Assembly: GCA_030765055.1 (NCBI GenBank)
Contig: CM060947.1
Coordinates: 218,867,271-218,931,270 of the forward strand
Origin: Mantis religiosa
Lineage: Eukaryota; Arthropoda; Insecta; Mantodea; Mantidae
DNA length: 64,000 nt
Direction of reading: 5' to 3'
Positions 48,608 through 58,990 of this stretch are shown here, piece after piece (position 1 is the first letter of the stretch; every line of letters begins with the position of its first letter). The position numbers and the translations under genes were made by a program. A model generated the notes under the pieces. The model searched no databases and was not told the DNA's origin. It saw nothing but the letters and a program-made list of their open reading frames with translations.

Positions 48608-49579
48608 AATGTAATTCTCGACACCAGTCCTTAGGGAAGAGCGATTTCGCTGAAGTACGGAATTGCTGTGTCAACACGCATAAGCGTTACTGAGAAAACA
48701 GACTAATTGTAGGAAAAGCTTTAGGGATGAACTGGTACAAGTTTCTGGTTTACTAATAGTCATTGTTGCACGACAGTATTGTGTAACGTGTGTTGGCTGT
48801 CACTCCGTAAACACCCTTCAACGCAAATTGTGCTGCGAATGTAAATAAGTGAAATGACAACATTGGAGCACTCTCTTTACATTCGTCGTTAAAAACCAGC
48901 AAATGACCCGTTTTTACACGCTGCTTTAAAACAAGGGGCCAAAATGTTTATTAGGAGGCAAATAACGGCTAATGGTGCATGAGGGTATGTTCGTTGTTCT
49001 TTCCATTACGTCACATCGTATGTTTTTGGACTAAAATGTTTTGAAAATTGCACCTAGTTTTATTTAGTTTCAAATTTTTACTTTATATATAACTTAAACT
49101 ACAGTAATAAGAGAACGTGTTGTATTTAAACCAAAAATTACATAGTGATTTCGTTGAAAATGCACGTTTTGAGATTCGCTGAATCTCAAGCTCTCATACT
49201 CTCTAAGCCTAATCTTAACTGGAACATTTTCGTTACCTTTTTTCTCAAAATGCCCCACAGTTTTGATTAAAATACCACACGTTTAATACGTTTTCGCGAT
49301 AAGTGAAGCGTTTATCTTGAAAACTTTTGGGCATATCCTGTGAGGTCCTTTTCATTCTGAATAAATTTTGTATATTTTATAAACTGTAAGTGATAGACGA
49401 AGTCTTAATACAGGAAAGATGCAAATGTTTAAAGCACATACTTTAAGTCCGTATCTTCTGTGACGTTGACAATTCTTGAGATATTATTTGTTATTGATTT
49501 TAATTTTGAAATACTTGTACTTTTTCATGCTGTGAATCAATTACGTATAAAATGAAACTAGTTACTGTGAAGCAACAAA
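48608..49579. other. Intergenic sequence
   Basis: Nothing recognised. Confidence 0.45.
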
Positions 49580-49791
49580 TATTAAACAAATATAAATACT
49601 TGTTACTAAATTTCAACTTAAGTTAATAAATTGATGTCATTATTTTATTCTTCTTTCTAATGAAGATTGATTTGCCTTCGAAATCGATTTCGAGTGCAAA
49701 TCGATCTTCATTAGAAAGAAGAATAAATTCATGACATCAATTTATTAAGTTAAGTGGAAATTTAGTAACAAGTATTTATATTTGTTTAATA
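49580..49791. repeat. Near-perfect 212-bp palindrome without a spacer
   Basis: The two 106-bp arms meet at 49685/49686 in the perfect palindrome TCGAAATCGATTTCGA (49678-49693). The arms differ at about seven positions by eye. Example pairs: TATTAAACAAATATAAATAC at the left edge against GTATTTATATTTGTTTAATA at the right edge. Confidence 0.95.
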
Positions 49792-52197
49792 CTATGAATA
49801 AATATTTACTTTTTCTCTTGCTCATGTAAGGAATACTTTCTATTACCTTTTTAAAACCTTGATTGTCTCTTTACCCTAAAATGGGCAAAGATGAATTATA
49901 TTCTATTTAGAAGAAAAAGAAATATGAAGACATGTAATTGCAAATGCGAAGTAACTGTGGAGCAAAGAACAAGGTACTTGTGGTTTGGTTTTTCAGCTCC
50001 AAGACAAATTGCCTGAACGTTATCCAGGAAAATTATAGGTTGTATTAAAAGCACCAAATTAAACCGATTAAAGAGGGTATTCGCAATAGATCTATTAAAG
50101 TCGCAGTGAAGACAAGTCGGAAGACTTAAGCAACCCCACATTAATCTAACCTAACCTAATCGCTCTACTCCACTGCATCCCTCTCGTACCTTAAAGAAAA
50201 TGTATAAACGTGTCATGAAAACTTATTTCAGCTGGGGAAAATACACTAATCTAAGAATAGTTCCTGGACGAATGAAGAAAATCACCTAAATGCGTCTCCT
50301 ATAATGCTTCTGTTGTAATATTTATAAAAGTTAAATAGCAAAATGTTCTTCAACACACTCCAACAATACGTCACGTTACACTAGGTTTTAGAATACGAGA
50401 GGAAGCTTTTGACACCTGTATCAAACCTTACGTTATCTTTTATTTTCTATATAAAGGCCATAACTTTTTAATTAATGTTAGCTTGAGATACTAGCATACT
50501 GTGCGCTCTTTCATGACTTTCTCTATTCACTCCTATACAAACTATTCTTAAACGTCTAATCTATTTCATGTCGATAAAGATAAACTTTTGTAGAAATGGA
50601 TGACTTATTTCCTTATGGGTACAATGGAAGTATGGATATGCGATATGTTTAAGAATAGTCAAATATTTTAAAGCTGTTTCCTAGGTGATGGCTTTGACAT
50701 TCTATTCTCTTTTCACGAGCATAACACTAAGATAACTACTTCCTGATTGAGAAAAATCTATTTGAAAATTCAAAGATTTACAAGGAGTAACTCGACAACT
50801 GATACCTTTACAAAAAATTGTGTGACATATACTGTGCACTTTAACGAGATCTATATATTTTGGCAGTAGGAGTTTGTTTTTTTCCCTCATGGTTGACAGT
50901 TGTGCAAAAGTTACTCAGAATGAACCAAAACTATCCCGGAAAGTTCAGTAGGTATATACATTCCGCTTAAGAAAGTCCTTAAAATGTGGTGTTTTAATTA
51001 AAATTTTCAGTCATTTTTGAGAAAATGAAAATTGTTGAACCTTTTTCCCCGTAAAGGGTAAAATTCTGCATTCTCGGCAAATGCTGAACTTAAATAAGTT
51101 TAGTATTTAGTTATATTTTCGTTTTTTAAGTTACACTTCACCCATACAGACATTAAAACACACTGCGTATCATTTAGAATCAGTGGGCCTCAAAACATAT
51201 TTACGCTTAAATCTCAATATGAAATTTTTGGGTTCAAGTGGTAGGTACTTTATCTACTATGTGCAGTAAAAAAATAAGGCCTAGGATATTTGTTAACATA
51301 GCAATATTACTCAAAATTAAGTTTGGAAGTAATTCACTGTGGGCATTTTAAGTTAGTATACTCCATGAATGCGAGACGAAATTGTGAAGAAAACTCTCTT
51401 ATCCAAAACTACCCTTACTATTATTTTCTATTTTATAAAACGGCAACTTAGAATTTGATAAAATTATTAAATGTTTAAGATAGTTTAATGACAAGAAGGT
51501 TAAATGTGAATAAATATAAGATCATTTGATGTCCTTTACCCTTGAATGAATTTTGTTACTGGTAAGGTGTTAAAGATTAACAAAATCTCATGCATATAAA
51601 CTTCAGATAACTTTAAAACACGATTTATGTAAGACAACTTTTTGTGTATTAACTATTTCCTAGATATTAATGCTAATTATTCCAAATTTCAAACAATTAA
51701 TATTTTTGATGTCTTAAGTATTTATTTGATTGTTTCTCGTGAAAATGCAAGGTGCGGAATTTCAGAACTGGCACATAGTGATAGTTTTTTTAAAAGAAGA
51801 CTTGATTACTTTTCTTGTACCTATAATGAAATGGATAAAACATCAATTTTGATTAATAGGAAATGGAGAGAAAGAGATATTGTAAGAATGGCTTATGGAG
51901 TAGCAGGCATAGAAAGCCATTTTAATGTAAGAAACTGTTTCTATCTGAATTTTGTTACTTTAAAGTGCTAGATGGATTTTGTGGCGGAATCATAAAAATT
52001 GATTATCATTATCACCCTACAGTTCACCGTAGTACTAGTGTAAAAATTAGGATTTAACAGATTCTGAACTAGATTTGCGCAGGAAGGTTGTGATGCAGGA
52101 AAACAGACTCATACAGCTAACATTCAACTTATCTGTTTAAATACACAAGAAACCGTTATGAGAGCAATATATGGAATGTTTAGGAGACAATATTACA
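49792..52197. other. Intergenic sequence
   Basis: No gene or repeat recognised. The open frame 51642-51971 is AT-rich and has no family features. Confidence 0.45.
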
Positions 52198-52203
52198 TTT
52201 ATT
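52198..52203 (-). terminator. Possible polyadenylation signal for the phosphate carrier
   Basis: AATAAA on the minus strand about 320 bp downstream of the stop codon. It is the first clear one I see. Common by chance in AT-rich DNA. Confidence 0.3.
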
Positions 52204-52519
52204 CTCAGAGAAGTGTAATACATGAAAAGTATATTTGAACAAAATATTGCAGGATTAAACATTATATCAGTATTTGTTAATATTCTGACTGACTTAAATA
52301 TAAAACGAAATGAAAGTTTGGTTTAAACTGATACAATAGGACATGAGAAAAACTTCACCCAAAATTTTAAATTCAACTGCAAGGCATGCGTTAGTATAAC
52401 AAAACATATTCTTTGTGGAGTCAGCTTGCTAATGGGGTGAAGCTCATAAAACAGAACAAACTGTTCAAACATAAAGCAAATAAAGAAATATTTGAAATTT
52501 ATCGCGTACATGGAATAAA

Positions 52520-53641
52520 TCAACTTGTAACGGTAGTAATTTTATCAAACTTTTGTTTGTTCAGCTGCAGCAGACGACTACCAGCAAGTTTCTTCTTGAG
52601 ACTCTCGGGCATCTCTGGAGGGGGAGGTCTTGGTAAGCGGAACCATACCTTCACAGCATCGTAAATAAACCATTGCGCAGCCGTAAGCGTTCCAATCATA
52701 ACGATCCTCGGAGCTAAGCCTTTCCACAGACCAGCCATTCCAAGCTGCTTAGTCACCTCCAGTGCAGTGGATCCTTTTTCTTGATTCAGTTTGGACACGA
52801 CGGTATCTGCTGGATGAGAGATAACGGCGCAAAACACTCCTGCGATATATCCTGCAGAGAACGTGACGAGGAGCTGTTCAGCCTTGCTGCATTCGCTTCT
52901 TGGTTTTGGCACCACATATTTGTATAGCAGTTCAATAGTCTTTTCAAAGGAGGAAAATTTCATCATAGTGTAAGGTATTTGTCTCATCCACAGAGGGACT
53001 AAGCCCTTGTAGAAAGCATTCAATCCTTCTTCTTTATACATCAATGACAGAGCTGCTCTCAAATTGTCTGGGAATCCAGGTTGTGTTTGCATTCTGACTT
53101 TGACAGATTCCATGGGACAAAGAGCAATATCAGCGAAGAATTCAGCAGTTGCTCCTGCTGCCAAATATAATGACATTCTCCACAGGTAGGCATTTTCATC
53201 ACCTAGTATATCATGGTACAGTACTTTGAACACCTCATATAGACCAAATTTAAAGCATCCTTGAAACGAATAACCAATTAAAGTGGGAGCCCATCCTTTG
53301 AGTAAGCCACGAGTGCCATCTTCCTGTAGAGTTACATGGAAGCCAGTAACTACTGATTTGTACTTCTGTGGGTTGACTTGAAGCCTACATTTGACTAAGT
53401 CGAGAGGAGTTATAGAAGTATGAGTGACACCACATGATATAATACCACCAAAACCACAAAGCGCAAAGTACTTGAAGGAAGCAAACTCACAGCTGTCTCC
53501 TTCAGCAGATGCGGCGGCAATACTTCTTCCAGGTACTAGCAGTTTCTTGGAGTCAAAGTACCTCCCGCATCGAGGCGTAAGGAATGGTTTAAAGCAGAGG
53601 TCGTTCATTGATGAATCAAGAAAATACTGCGTCGGTGGTAC
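52520..53641 (-). CDS. SLC25A3: Mitochondrial phosphate carrier (SLC25A3/Mpcp type)
   Basis: Imports inorganic phosphate with a proton across the inner mitochondrial membrane for ATP synthesis. From the ATG at 53608 the protein has 362 residues and three carrier repeats with signatures PLDLVK (68-73), PMESVK (165-170) and HPADTVVSK (265-273). The last, which lacks the usual basic residue at the end of its PxDxx motif, is typical of phosphate carriers. The runs FGGIISCGVTHT, KGWAPTLIGYS, YKGLVPLWMRQIPYTMMKF and PRPPPPEMPESLKKK are strongly family-like. The frame stays open from the ATG back to the splice acceptor at 53642, adding 11 codons, so translation may start in an upstream exon. The C-terminus is some 20 residues longer than the insect forms I know. 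The transit region (1-40) is diverged. The whole carrier body has no intron. Confidence 0.93.
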   Translation of the reverse strand, partial: VPPTQYFLDSSMNDLCFKPFLTPRCGRYFDSKKLLVPGRSIAAASAEGDSCEFASFKYFALCGFGGIISCGVTHTSITPLDLVKCRLQVNPQKYKSVVTGFHVTLQEDGTRGLLKGWAPTLIGYSFQGCFKFGLYEVFKVLYHDILGDENAYLWRMSLYLAAGATAEFFADIALCPMESVKVRMQTQPGFPDNLRAALSLMYKEEGLNAFYKGLVPLWMRQIPYTMMKFSSFEKTIELLYKYVVPKPRSECSKAEQLLVTFSAGYIAGVFCAVISHPADTVVSKLNQEKGSTALEVTKQLGMAGLWKGLAPRIVMIGTLTAAQWFIYDAVKVWFRLPRPPPPEMPESLKKKLAGSRLLQLNKQKFDKITTVTS

Positions 53642-53662
53642 CTGAAAAGAAGAAGAAAAAAG
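53642..53662 (-). other. Splice acceptor upstream of the phosphate carrier exon
   Basis: On the minus strand a pyrimidine run TTTTTTCTTCTTCTTTTCAG precedes GTACCACC. It is a textbook 3' splice site and shows that at least one 5' exon lies at higher coordinates. I could not identify that exon in the window. Confidence 0.8.
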
Positions 53663-54844
53663 GATGATCTCTTTCTATCCAAGACAGATTACTATACAGA
53701 ATGTGCATTTGAATGTATGATCATTATTGCGGGGAATTGCTTGCCCTGCATTACACAGTTTCTAAACTGGTTCTGCGCTCCATTTATTACTCTACTATGT
53801 ATATCTGGTAATCAGTTGATGAAACGTCTGCCCACCGAGTTTCAGTATTAATGTGTTAGTGCTGATATAGTGCCAAAAGTTCGTGCACTTTAGCATACAA
53901 AATCTTCGTGTATGGTTCCTATGTGCGACACTTAAGAGAGTATCTGTAAAATTCGTCAAAACAGGTGATAGTTTTGGAGCTTTTATTTTTATATTTTTAT
54001 AGTATTGTACTTTCTTGCTACAGATTTGATTTTGTTTCTCATATAAATTGGTCCTGTATTGTTGTGGCAAAGATGTCGAACTTTAAATTCCGTTTTACTG
54101 AGTTCATCTTTTTTATGTTTAGCACTTAAAATTGCTCTTTGAACCACAGTTGACTACTTATCAGCTTGAAATTTTCAGGACAACTTCAGGAATTATCGAT
54201 TTAAAATTTTCAGTGTATATTAGATATAATGAAACTATTTTATACTGAAATGTTTAAAAATTCCTTAAACGTATACAAATTGTTTTATGTTAAACTAATT
54301 TAAGAAATACATTTAAATTATTTTTAATATTTATATACTAAACTTACATTAAACATTTCGGGGCGATATGATTAACCGCTCGGTTGAAGGAGAATTTTGT
54401 ATTACTGTTATAAAATGATTAATTATGAGTAAAAAATCAACGGCTTAAAATTTGACATAGTTAATTAACATTTCTGTGTTCATATCACATTTGTTTTCTA
54501 TGTATAAAGTCAAAGCAACCGAAAACATACATATATTTTCAGATTTTCTTAATGTATTGCATTTAACTTAGATCATATAACTGTAGTTTAGGAGTCCCAG
54601 CCACGTGACTGTATGAGTCTATTTATACTATTGGATTATTTTTAAGAACGAAGCATGGTTTTGTTTGTGACCACGAAAATTATTGAGTGTTAATGTAAAT
54701 GTTCTTAAAATATATGAACACAAGAATATTATTTCCAACAGCTTCATTAAATACATTATGCAGTTATTTTAATTTTCATAAGAGATATTACAGGCTTGAA
54801 ATTAAAGATCTGAGAATATTCGATTCCGCTTAGTGTTTTTCCCA
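53663..54844. other. Likely intron or intergenic AT-rich sequence
   Basis: Nothing recognised. Confidence 0.45.
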
Positions 54845-54903
54845 GTACCAAAGGTGTTCACTCACTTTCTTCTCGGGCAGCCAGCCAGGTGAAAAGATGA
54901 TTA

Positions 54904-54950
54904 GATATCAACGTTTCGGGAGTGTACATCTCTCCCATCATCAGGATATT
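54904..54950 (-). ncRNA. Hammerhead ribozyme-like motif of the Penelope element
   Basis: On the minus strand the order is stem I strand AATATC (54950-54945), core CTGATGA (54944-54938), stem II GGGAG (54936-54932), loop, CTCCC (54922-54918), core GAAA (54917-54914), a minimal self-complementary stem III ACGT (54914-54911), U (54910) as cleavage-site residue, and stem I strand GATATC (54909-54904). ATATC/GATAT and GGGAG/CTCCC pair perfectly. Very short stem III is typical of hammerheads described in Penelope-like elements, which may act as dimers. Activity is not shown by sequence. Confidence 0.7.
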
Positions 54951-55113
54951 TATAAAATTTTATAACCACAAATGAAATGCTGGATATGACACAACTATAA
55001 ACAAACACAAAACACTATCAAAATTCGCATTACTGAACAAGACTGTTTTCAGTAAATTAAATTCCAGGTCAGGAGATGGCGTGAGTATAGAAAATTGTGT
55101 CAAAGAAACGTAA

Positions 55114-55743
55114 CTACTTAAATTGATTATCAAGCTGTATTGATCTTTGCCTCTTAATTCGATGGATTTCCATTTTTAAGGTCGGTTTCCAAGAGGAGCT
55201 GAACTGAAATCCAGCATCACGATTAAGCCTGCTCCTTTCAAAGGAAATCGCCAAAGCCTCCTTAATTCTCCACTCCCAGTAACTGTTGCATTTTGCCAAG
55301 ATGGTCGTCTCCCGAAAATTGACTCTATGGTCGTTATCAAAACAATGATCTGCCAGCCCAGACTTCTCAGCTTGCATTAAACGAATGCTCCGTTCATGTT
55401 CGATTATTCTAGTAGTGGTGGTCCTTCCGGTTTGTCTTATATACGGTGTCCCACATTCACAGGGAATGCGGTACACTCCCGGAACTTGGAAGTCCAGCTT
55501 GTCTTTCACTGGTCTCAACAGATGTTTAATCTTCGAAGGTGGCTTATGGATGCTCCTGATGTATTTGGCGACAATTCTGCTGATTCTGCCGGATAGATTG
55601 CCGGTAAACGGGATGCAGGCTGTAGCGGTAGGCTTATCAAAAGTGTTCATTCGTCCGGCCTTACGTCCAAACGAAGGATCTGTATTAATGCAAATAACGT
55701 GAAATAGCACTGCATACAAGCTAACACTTATAAGCATGGACAC
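55114..55743 (-). pseudogene. Penelope-like element GIY-YIG endonuclease (C-terminal fragment)
   Basis: Residues about 40-80 (IPFTGNLSGRISRIV, KPPSKIKHLLRPVKD) match the linker after the reverse transcriptase. Residues 88-120 form the GIY-YIG domain: PGVYRIPCECG with GVY at 89-91, then PYIRQTGRT with YIR at 101-103 where YIG is usual, and R112/E115-H116. C95 and C97 fit the CCHH zinc motif seen in Penelope endonucleases. HCFDNDHRVNF and YWEWRIKEAL follow in the expected order. The first 28 residues do not match and probably come from flanking DNA, so the copy is 5'-truncated. The Gly-to-Arg change in YIG may impair the nuclease. Confidence 0.85.
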
Positions 55744-56434
55744 TGATAGTGCAGCTATCTAGGCGATAAATTGTTTTCCTAATTTGAAATAAGTGAATTT
55801 GGCTACTGCTTCTCTGTTTCGTAAGCAATCAAAATAAGTATTTTTCAGGTCTACAATTTCACACAAGTGCGCAAATATTACGCATTTCTGCAGAAATCCA
55901 TTATGGGACTTTATATATATTTATTCTTTTATTTTCATAATAGTTACACAAATTATACACAACACGCTATATATTGGCTTTCATATACCTATTTTAATGA
56001 CCTTACCGAAACTAACTTAACTCTTTAGTTAAGATTTGAGGTAATATTGGTTAAATCAAGCTAACATCGTATTATCTTGGAAATATAAAATACGTCAGTT
56101 GTGTTTTATTTGACAAACTGCTTGTTTTAATGAGATCTGCATTTTCCTGGAACACATTCATGCCTTCGGCAATTGTAGTTTTACTCTTGCCGTAATAGGA
56201 AATACAATTTGAGTTGAATCAGGATTTCCAAATGATCTTTTAGTTTTTCCAGTTGACATACCTTACAGACATAAGCAAGGATTTTTGTGCTAAATTTTTT
56301 TAGGGGATTCAAGGTATTACAAAACATGCATTTCCTATGGAGTTACCGTTATATACATTTCCTTTATGAAATAAAATATCTTCACTACTAGAAATGAAAT
56401 GCACATTAATTTTTCCCACTCTTGTTCGGATAAG
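55744..56434. other. Intergenic sequence
   Basis: Nothing recognised. Confidence 0.45.
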
Positions 56435-56890
56435 TATTTAGGCATGAAAAGATAGACTGAAAAGTTCAATGCCATAGCTGGGATTTGAACCACGGATCTT
56501 CTGGCTGCCGTCCAGCCGCTCTAACCATTGAGCTACTATGACCAACGTGCCGATATGACATTAAATTCTCGTATTTTTCCCGGTAAACCACGTAGGAGTT
56601 CTCATAAGCACATGAGACAACTACCTTAATGGCGACTTACAACGTGTAAGTACTTCAAGGCCCGGTTTTTATAGTTCGGACCACTATTAGGTCAATTGAT
56701 GGAAATTCATTGTTCTTTTACCCTGGCCGTGCGTAGGCTAAAGTATGGAAAGATATCCAGACTGAGAAATTCAATGCTTTAGCCGGAATTTGAACAACGG
56801 ATCGGCTATGGCATTGCATTTTTCAGTCTGACTGTATATTTCCATACTTGAGCCTACACAGGGCCAGTGTGAAAGAACAATTAATTTCCA
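56435..56890. repeat. tRNA-like repeat family C, copy 3
   Basis: First a minus-strand tRNA-like segment (GGGATTTGAACCACGGATC on the plus strand, A-box side TAACCATTGAGCTACTATG). After about 150 bp comes TCAATTGATGGAAATTCATT and a second, shortened tRNA-like part that folds back: AAAGTATGGAAAGATATCCA near 56741 against a TATATTTCCATACTT block near 56834, and GGAATTTGAACAACGGATC meeting GGCTATGGCATTGCATTTTT. The layout is the same as at 11328-11780. Confidence 0.75.
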
Positions 56891-58279
56891 AGTATTGAGG
56901 CATGTTTGAAATATTTTTGCTTTAAGTATGGACGTAGGCTGGAGCTCGAAGACTGGCTGAGCTTTAAAATCTTAATTTTTCATCTGCCATTAATGAGGTC
57001 AAGTAGACTTAATTGCTTTAGTTCGTTGATTATAGTGTTGCATTTATTGATCACCTGAGTTGTTCCGTTTGGACAAATGACAATGCATCAGGAAACAAAG
57101 CTTCTAAAACGTGACATTAACTGGATAAATAAAAGCACTTCACTACGGTAAACAATGAAATGTTTACAATTATACACTCATGCTACTACAATCGGGTAGG
57201 ACCTGCATTCAGGCACGCGATGGGATTCGTTCGGGTTAAAGAGTCTGAGTAGTTGCGGCCAAACTGAGTTCTTACATACCTAAATAGTGTGCAGAAAAAT
57301 AACTATGTATTTTATTGCCCTATTTTCGTTTATCAAGCTACGTGACGGAAGAAAGAAAGTAAAACATTGCGGATGTTGATAAATTGTTTTGGTGACGCCC
57401 AGAGAAAGTTTTCGCCTTCGACGGTCGTCACTTTGCATTCCAGTTTTGGTACGTCCCTCGCAAAGACCACGCAGTGCTACACTTTATTCTTAGCAAGAAC
57501 TGTTTTGCTTCATACATTATTGAGGCGACAGGCGGTGGAGAAGTTTGTGTGCCTTCAAGAAGCGAGAATACCGACACCAAAAAGTCTTTCTTCTTAATAT
57601 ATTCCAATTCCGAAGCGGGCTTTAAGAGAAACTGCGGCGGTAGAAGAAAAAGGAAAAGAAACACACACATACCGAATGCCTGCTTTTATAATCCATAATC
57701 TTTGCTCAGTATACGGCTCTCTGCTTACTGATAAATAAATTCATATCCTGAAGGAAACTTGAGCTGGTAACAGAAGGCATTTCCTGAAGTACAGTTTGTC
57801 CCTCTAACCCAGGGTGAGAAAGGGCTCTCCACGCTACCAAAGGAAAGCTTTGCTTTTAATATCAATGAAGCGGAATATTACGTCTTTAACGTTCATTTCT
57901 GTAGAATGTGACCTCTGCTACACCTTTCTCGTTTGAAGTACGGCCCTACGTGAATCGGCGAGGAATGTCTGAGGCATAAATATAGATTACCTAGAAACCA
58001 GCAAGGATTTTACTCTGTATTTAATGGTGCTGGTTAAATTATTTTGGAACGACAGTTTGATGCACAAAATTGGCCTTTCTCTGGTTCGTAAATGTTTTTC
58101 TTAGTTTAATATCGTTTATCACTGAATCGTTCATGTTTATCTCTTTGGATTGTGATGAGGACCAGCACTTTACATGATCTGCAGTAATTTATGAAGATAT
58201 ATATTTCTTTCAGCATAATTCTAGATGGCTGTGCTGTTATCTGTGGTCTAGGTTTAACAAGATAGTCCCTATTTCTAGG
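56891..58279. other. Intergenic sequence
   Basis: Nothing recognised. The open frames at 57367-57698 lack family features. Confidence 0.45.
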
Positions 58280-58460
58280 AGTAATAGATTCCGGTGAAGG
58301 GTAATGAATTTTCCCGGGCGTAAAAATCCTTAGCTTGGCTTTCTTCGGAAGGGAAGTGAAGCCCTGATCAAGTGCTTTAGATTAAAAGTACATACAAGAA
58401 TCTCAAATCTGATAAAGAGGTCCCTGTGTAAAATTTAGCGATCTGTCGCGATAAACACAG
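58280..58460 (+). repeat. SINE family D, copy 5
   Basis: GGGCGTAAAAATCCTTAGCT, GGCTTTCTTCGGAAGGGAAG and CTCAAATCTGATAAAGAGGT match the other D copies. The B box has decayed. Confidence 0.7.
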
Positions 58461-58684
58461 AACATGACGCTGAGAACTATTGCAATAATTGAGTGTATAT
58501 ATAAACTAGAATTTAAGTGCTCACGACTTCACTGGATTAATGCAGCAGATAATTTCTTCTTCAGGTTTTTATCACATGAATTTATCTATAGGAAATAAAT
58601 TCAAGATTTTAAATGCATTGACAGTCAAGTTATTTATTTACGGACTGATTTTTAAAGTCAATGTTCTATAAATCACCTACAGTA

Positions 58685-58990
58685 CTGACGGTACAATGAT
58701 CGAGTGGTTAGATCGCTGACCATATGTGGAAGTTGTGATGCACGAAGTGGCGTCTAGGCATTGTTTCACTAACTGCTCCACCTTTAACTTTCGTTTCATC
58801 CGTTTAATCTTCATTTCAGATCGTCTCCTTTGTCACTCCCACACCAGATCTCGGGTTGATCGCTCATCTTGAGCATTTTTCCTGACCCAGAGTTTTTCTG
58901 CTCCTCGACAGGCTCTGACCCTAGACGCCCACTTATAGGTCCTGGGGAGAGTCATCCTCCATAAGAGAAGAGTAAATAGAGACAAAAACG
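58685..58990 (+). repeat. SINE family B, copy 4 (diverged)
   Basis: A-box region GATCGAGTGGTTAGATCGC and the later CTCGGGTTGATC, GACCCAGAG and AGAAGAGTAAATAGAGACAA blocks parallel copy 1, but the B box and first body block are missing or replaced. Confidence 0.5.

Larger units (their letters stand above)
54845..55743 (-). mobile_element. 5'-truncated Penelope-like retroelement
   Basis: A GIY-YIG endonuclease frame is followed on the minus strand by about 270 bp of 3' non-coding sequence that contains CCTGATGATGGGAGAG...CTCCCGAAACGTTGATATC, a landmark of Penelope-like element ends. The reverse transcriptase domain is absent. Confidence 0.8.

Noticed and set aside
55385..55702. Plus-strand frames of 105 and 66 codons
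   Set aside because: They are antisense shadows of the Penelope endonuclease frame.
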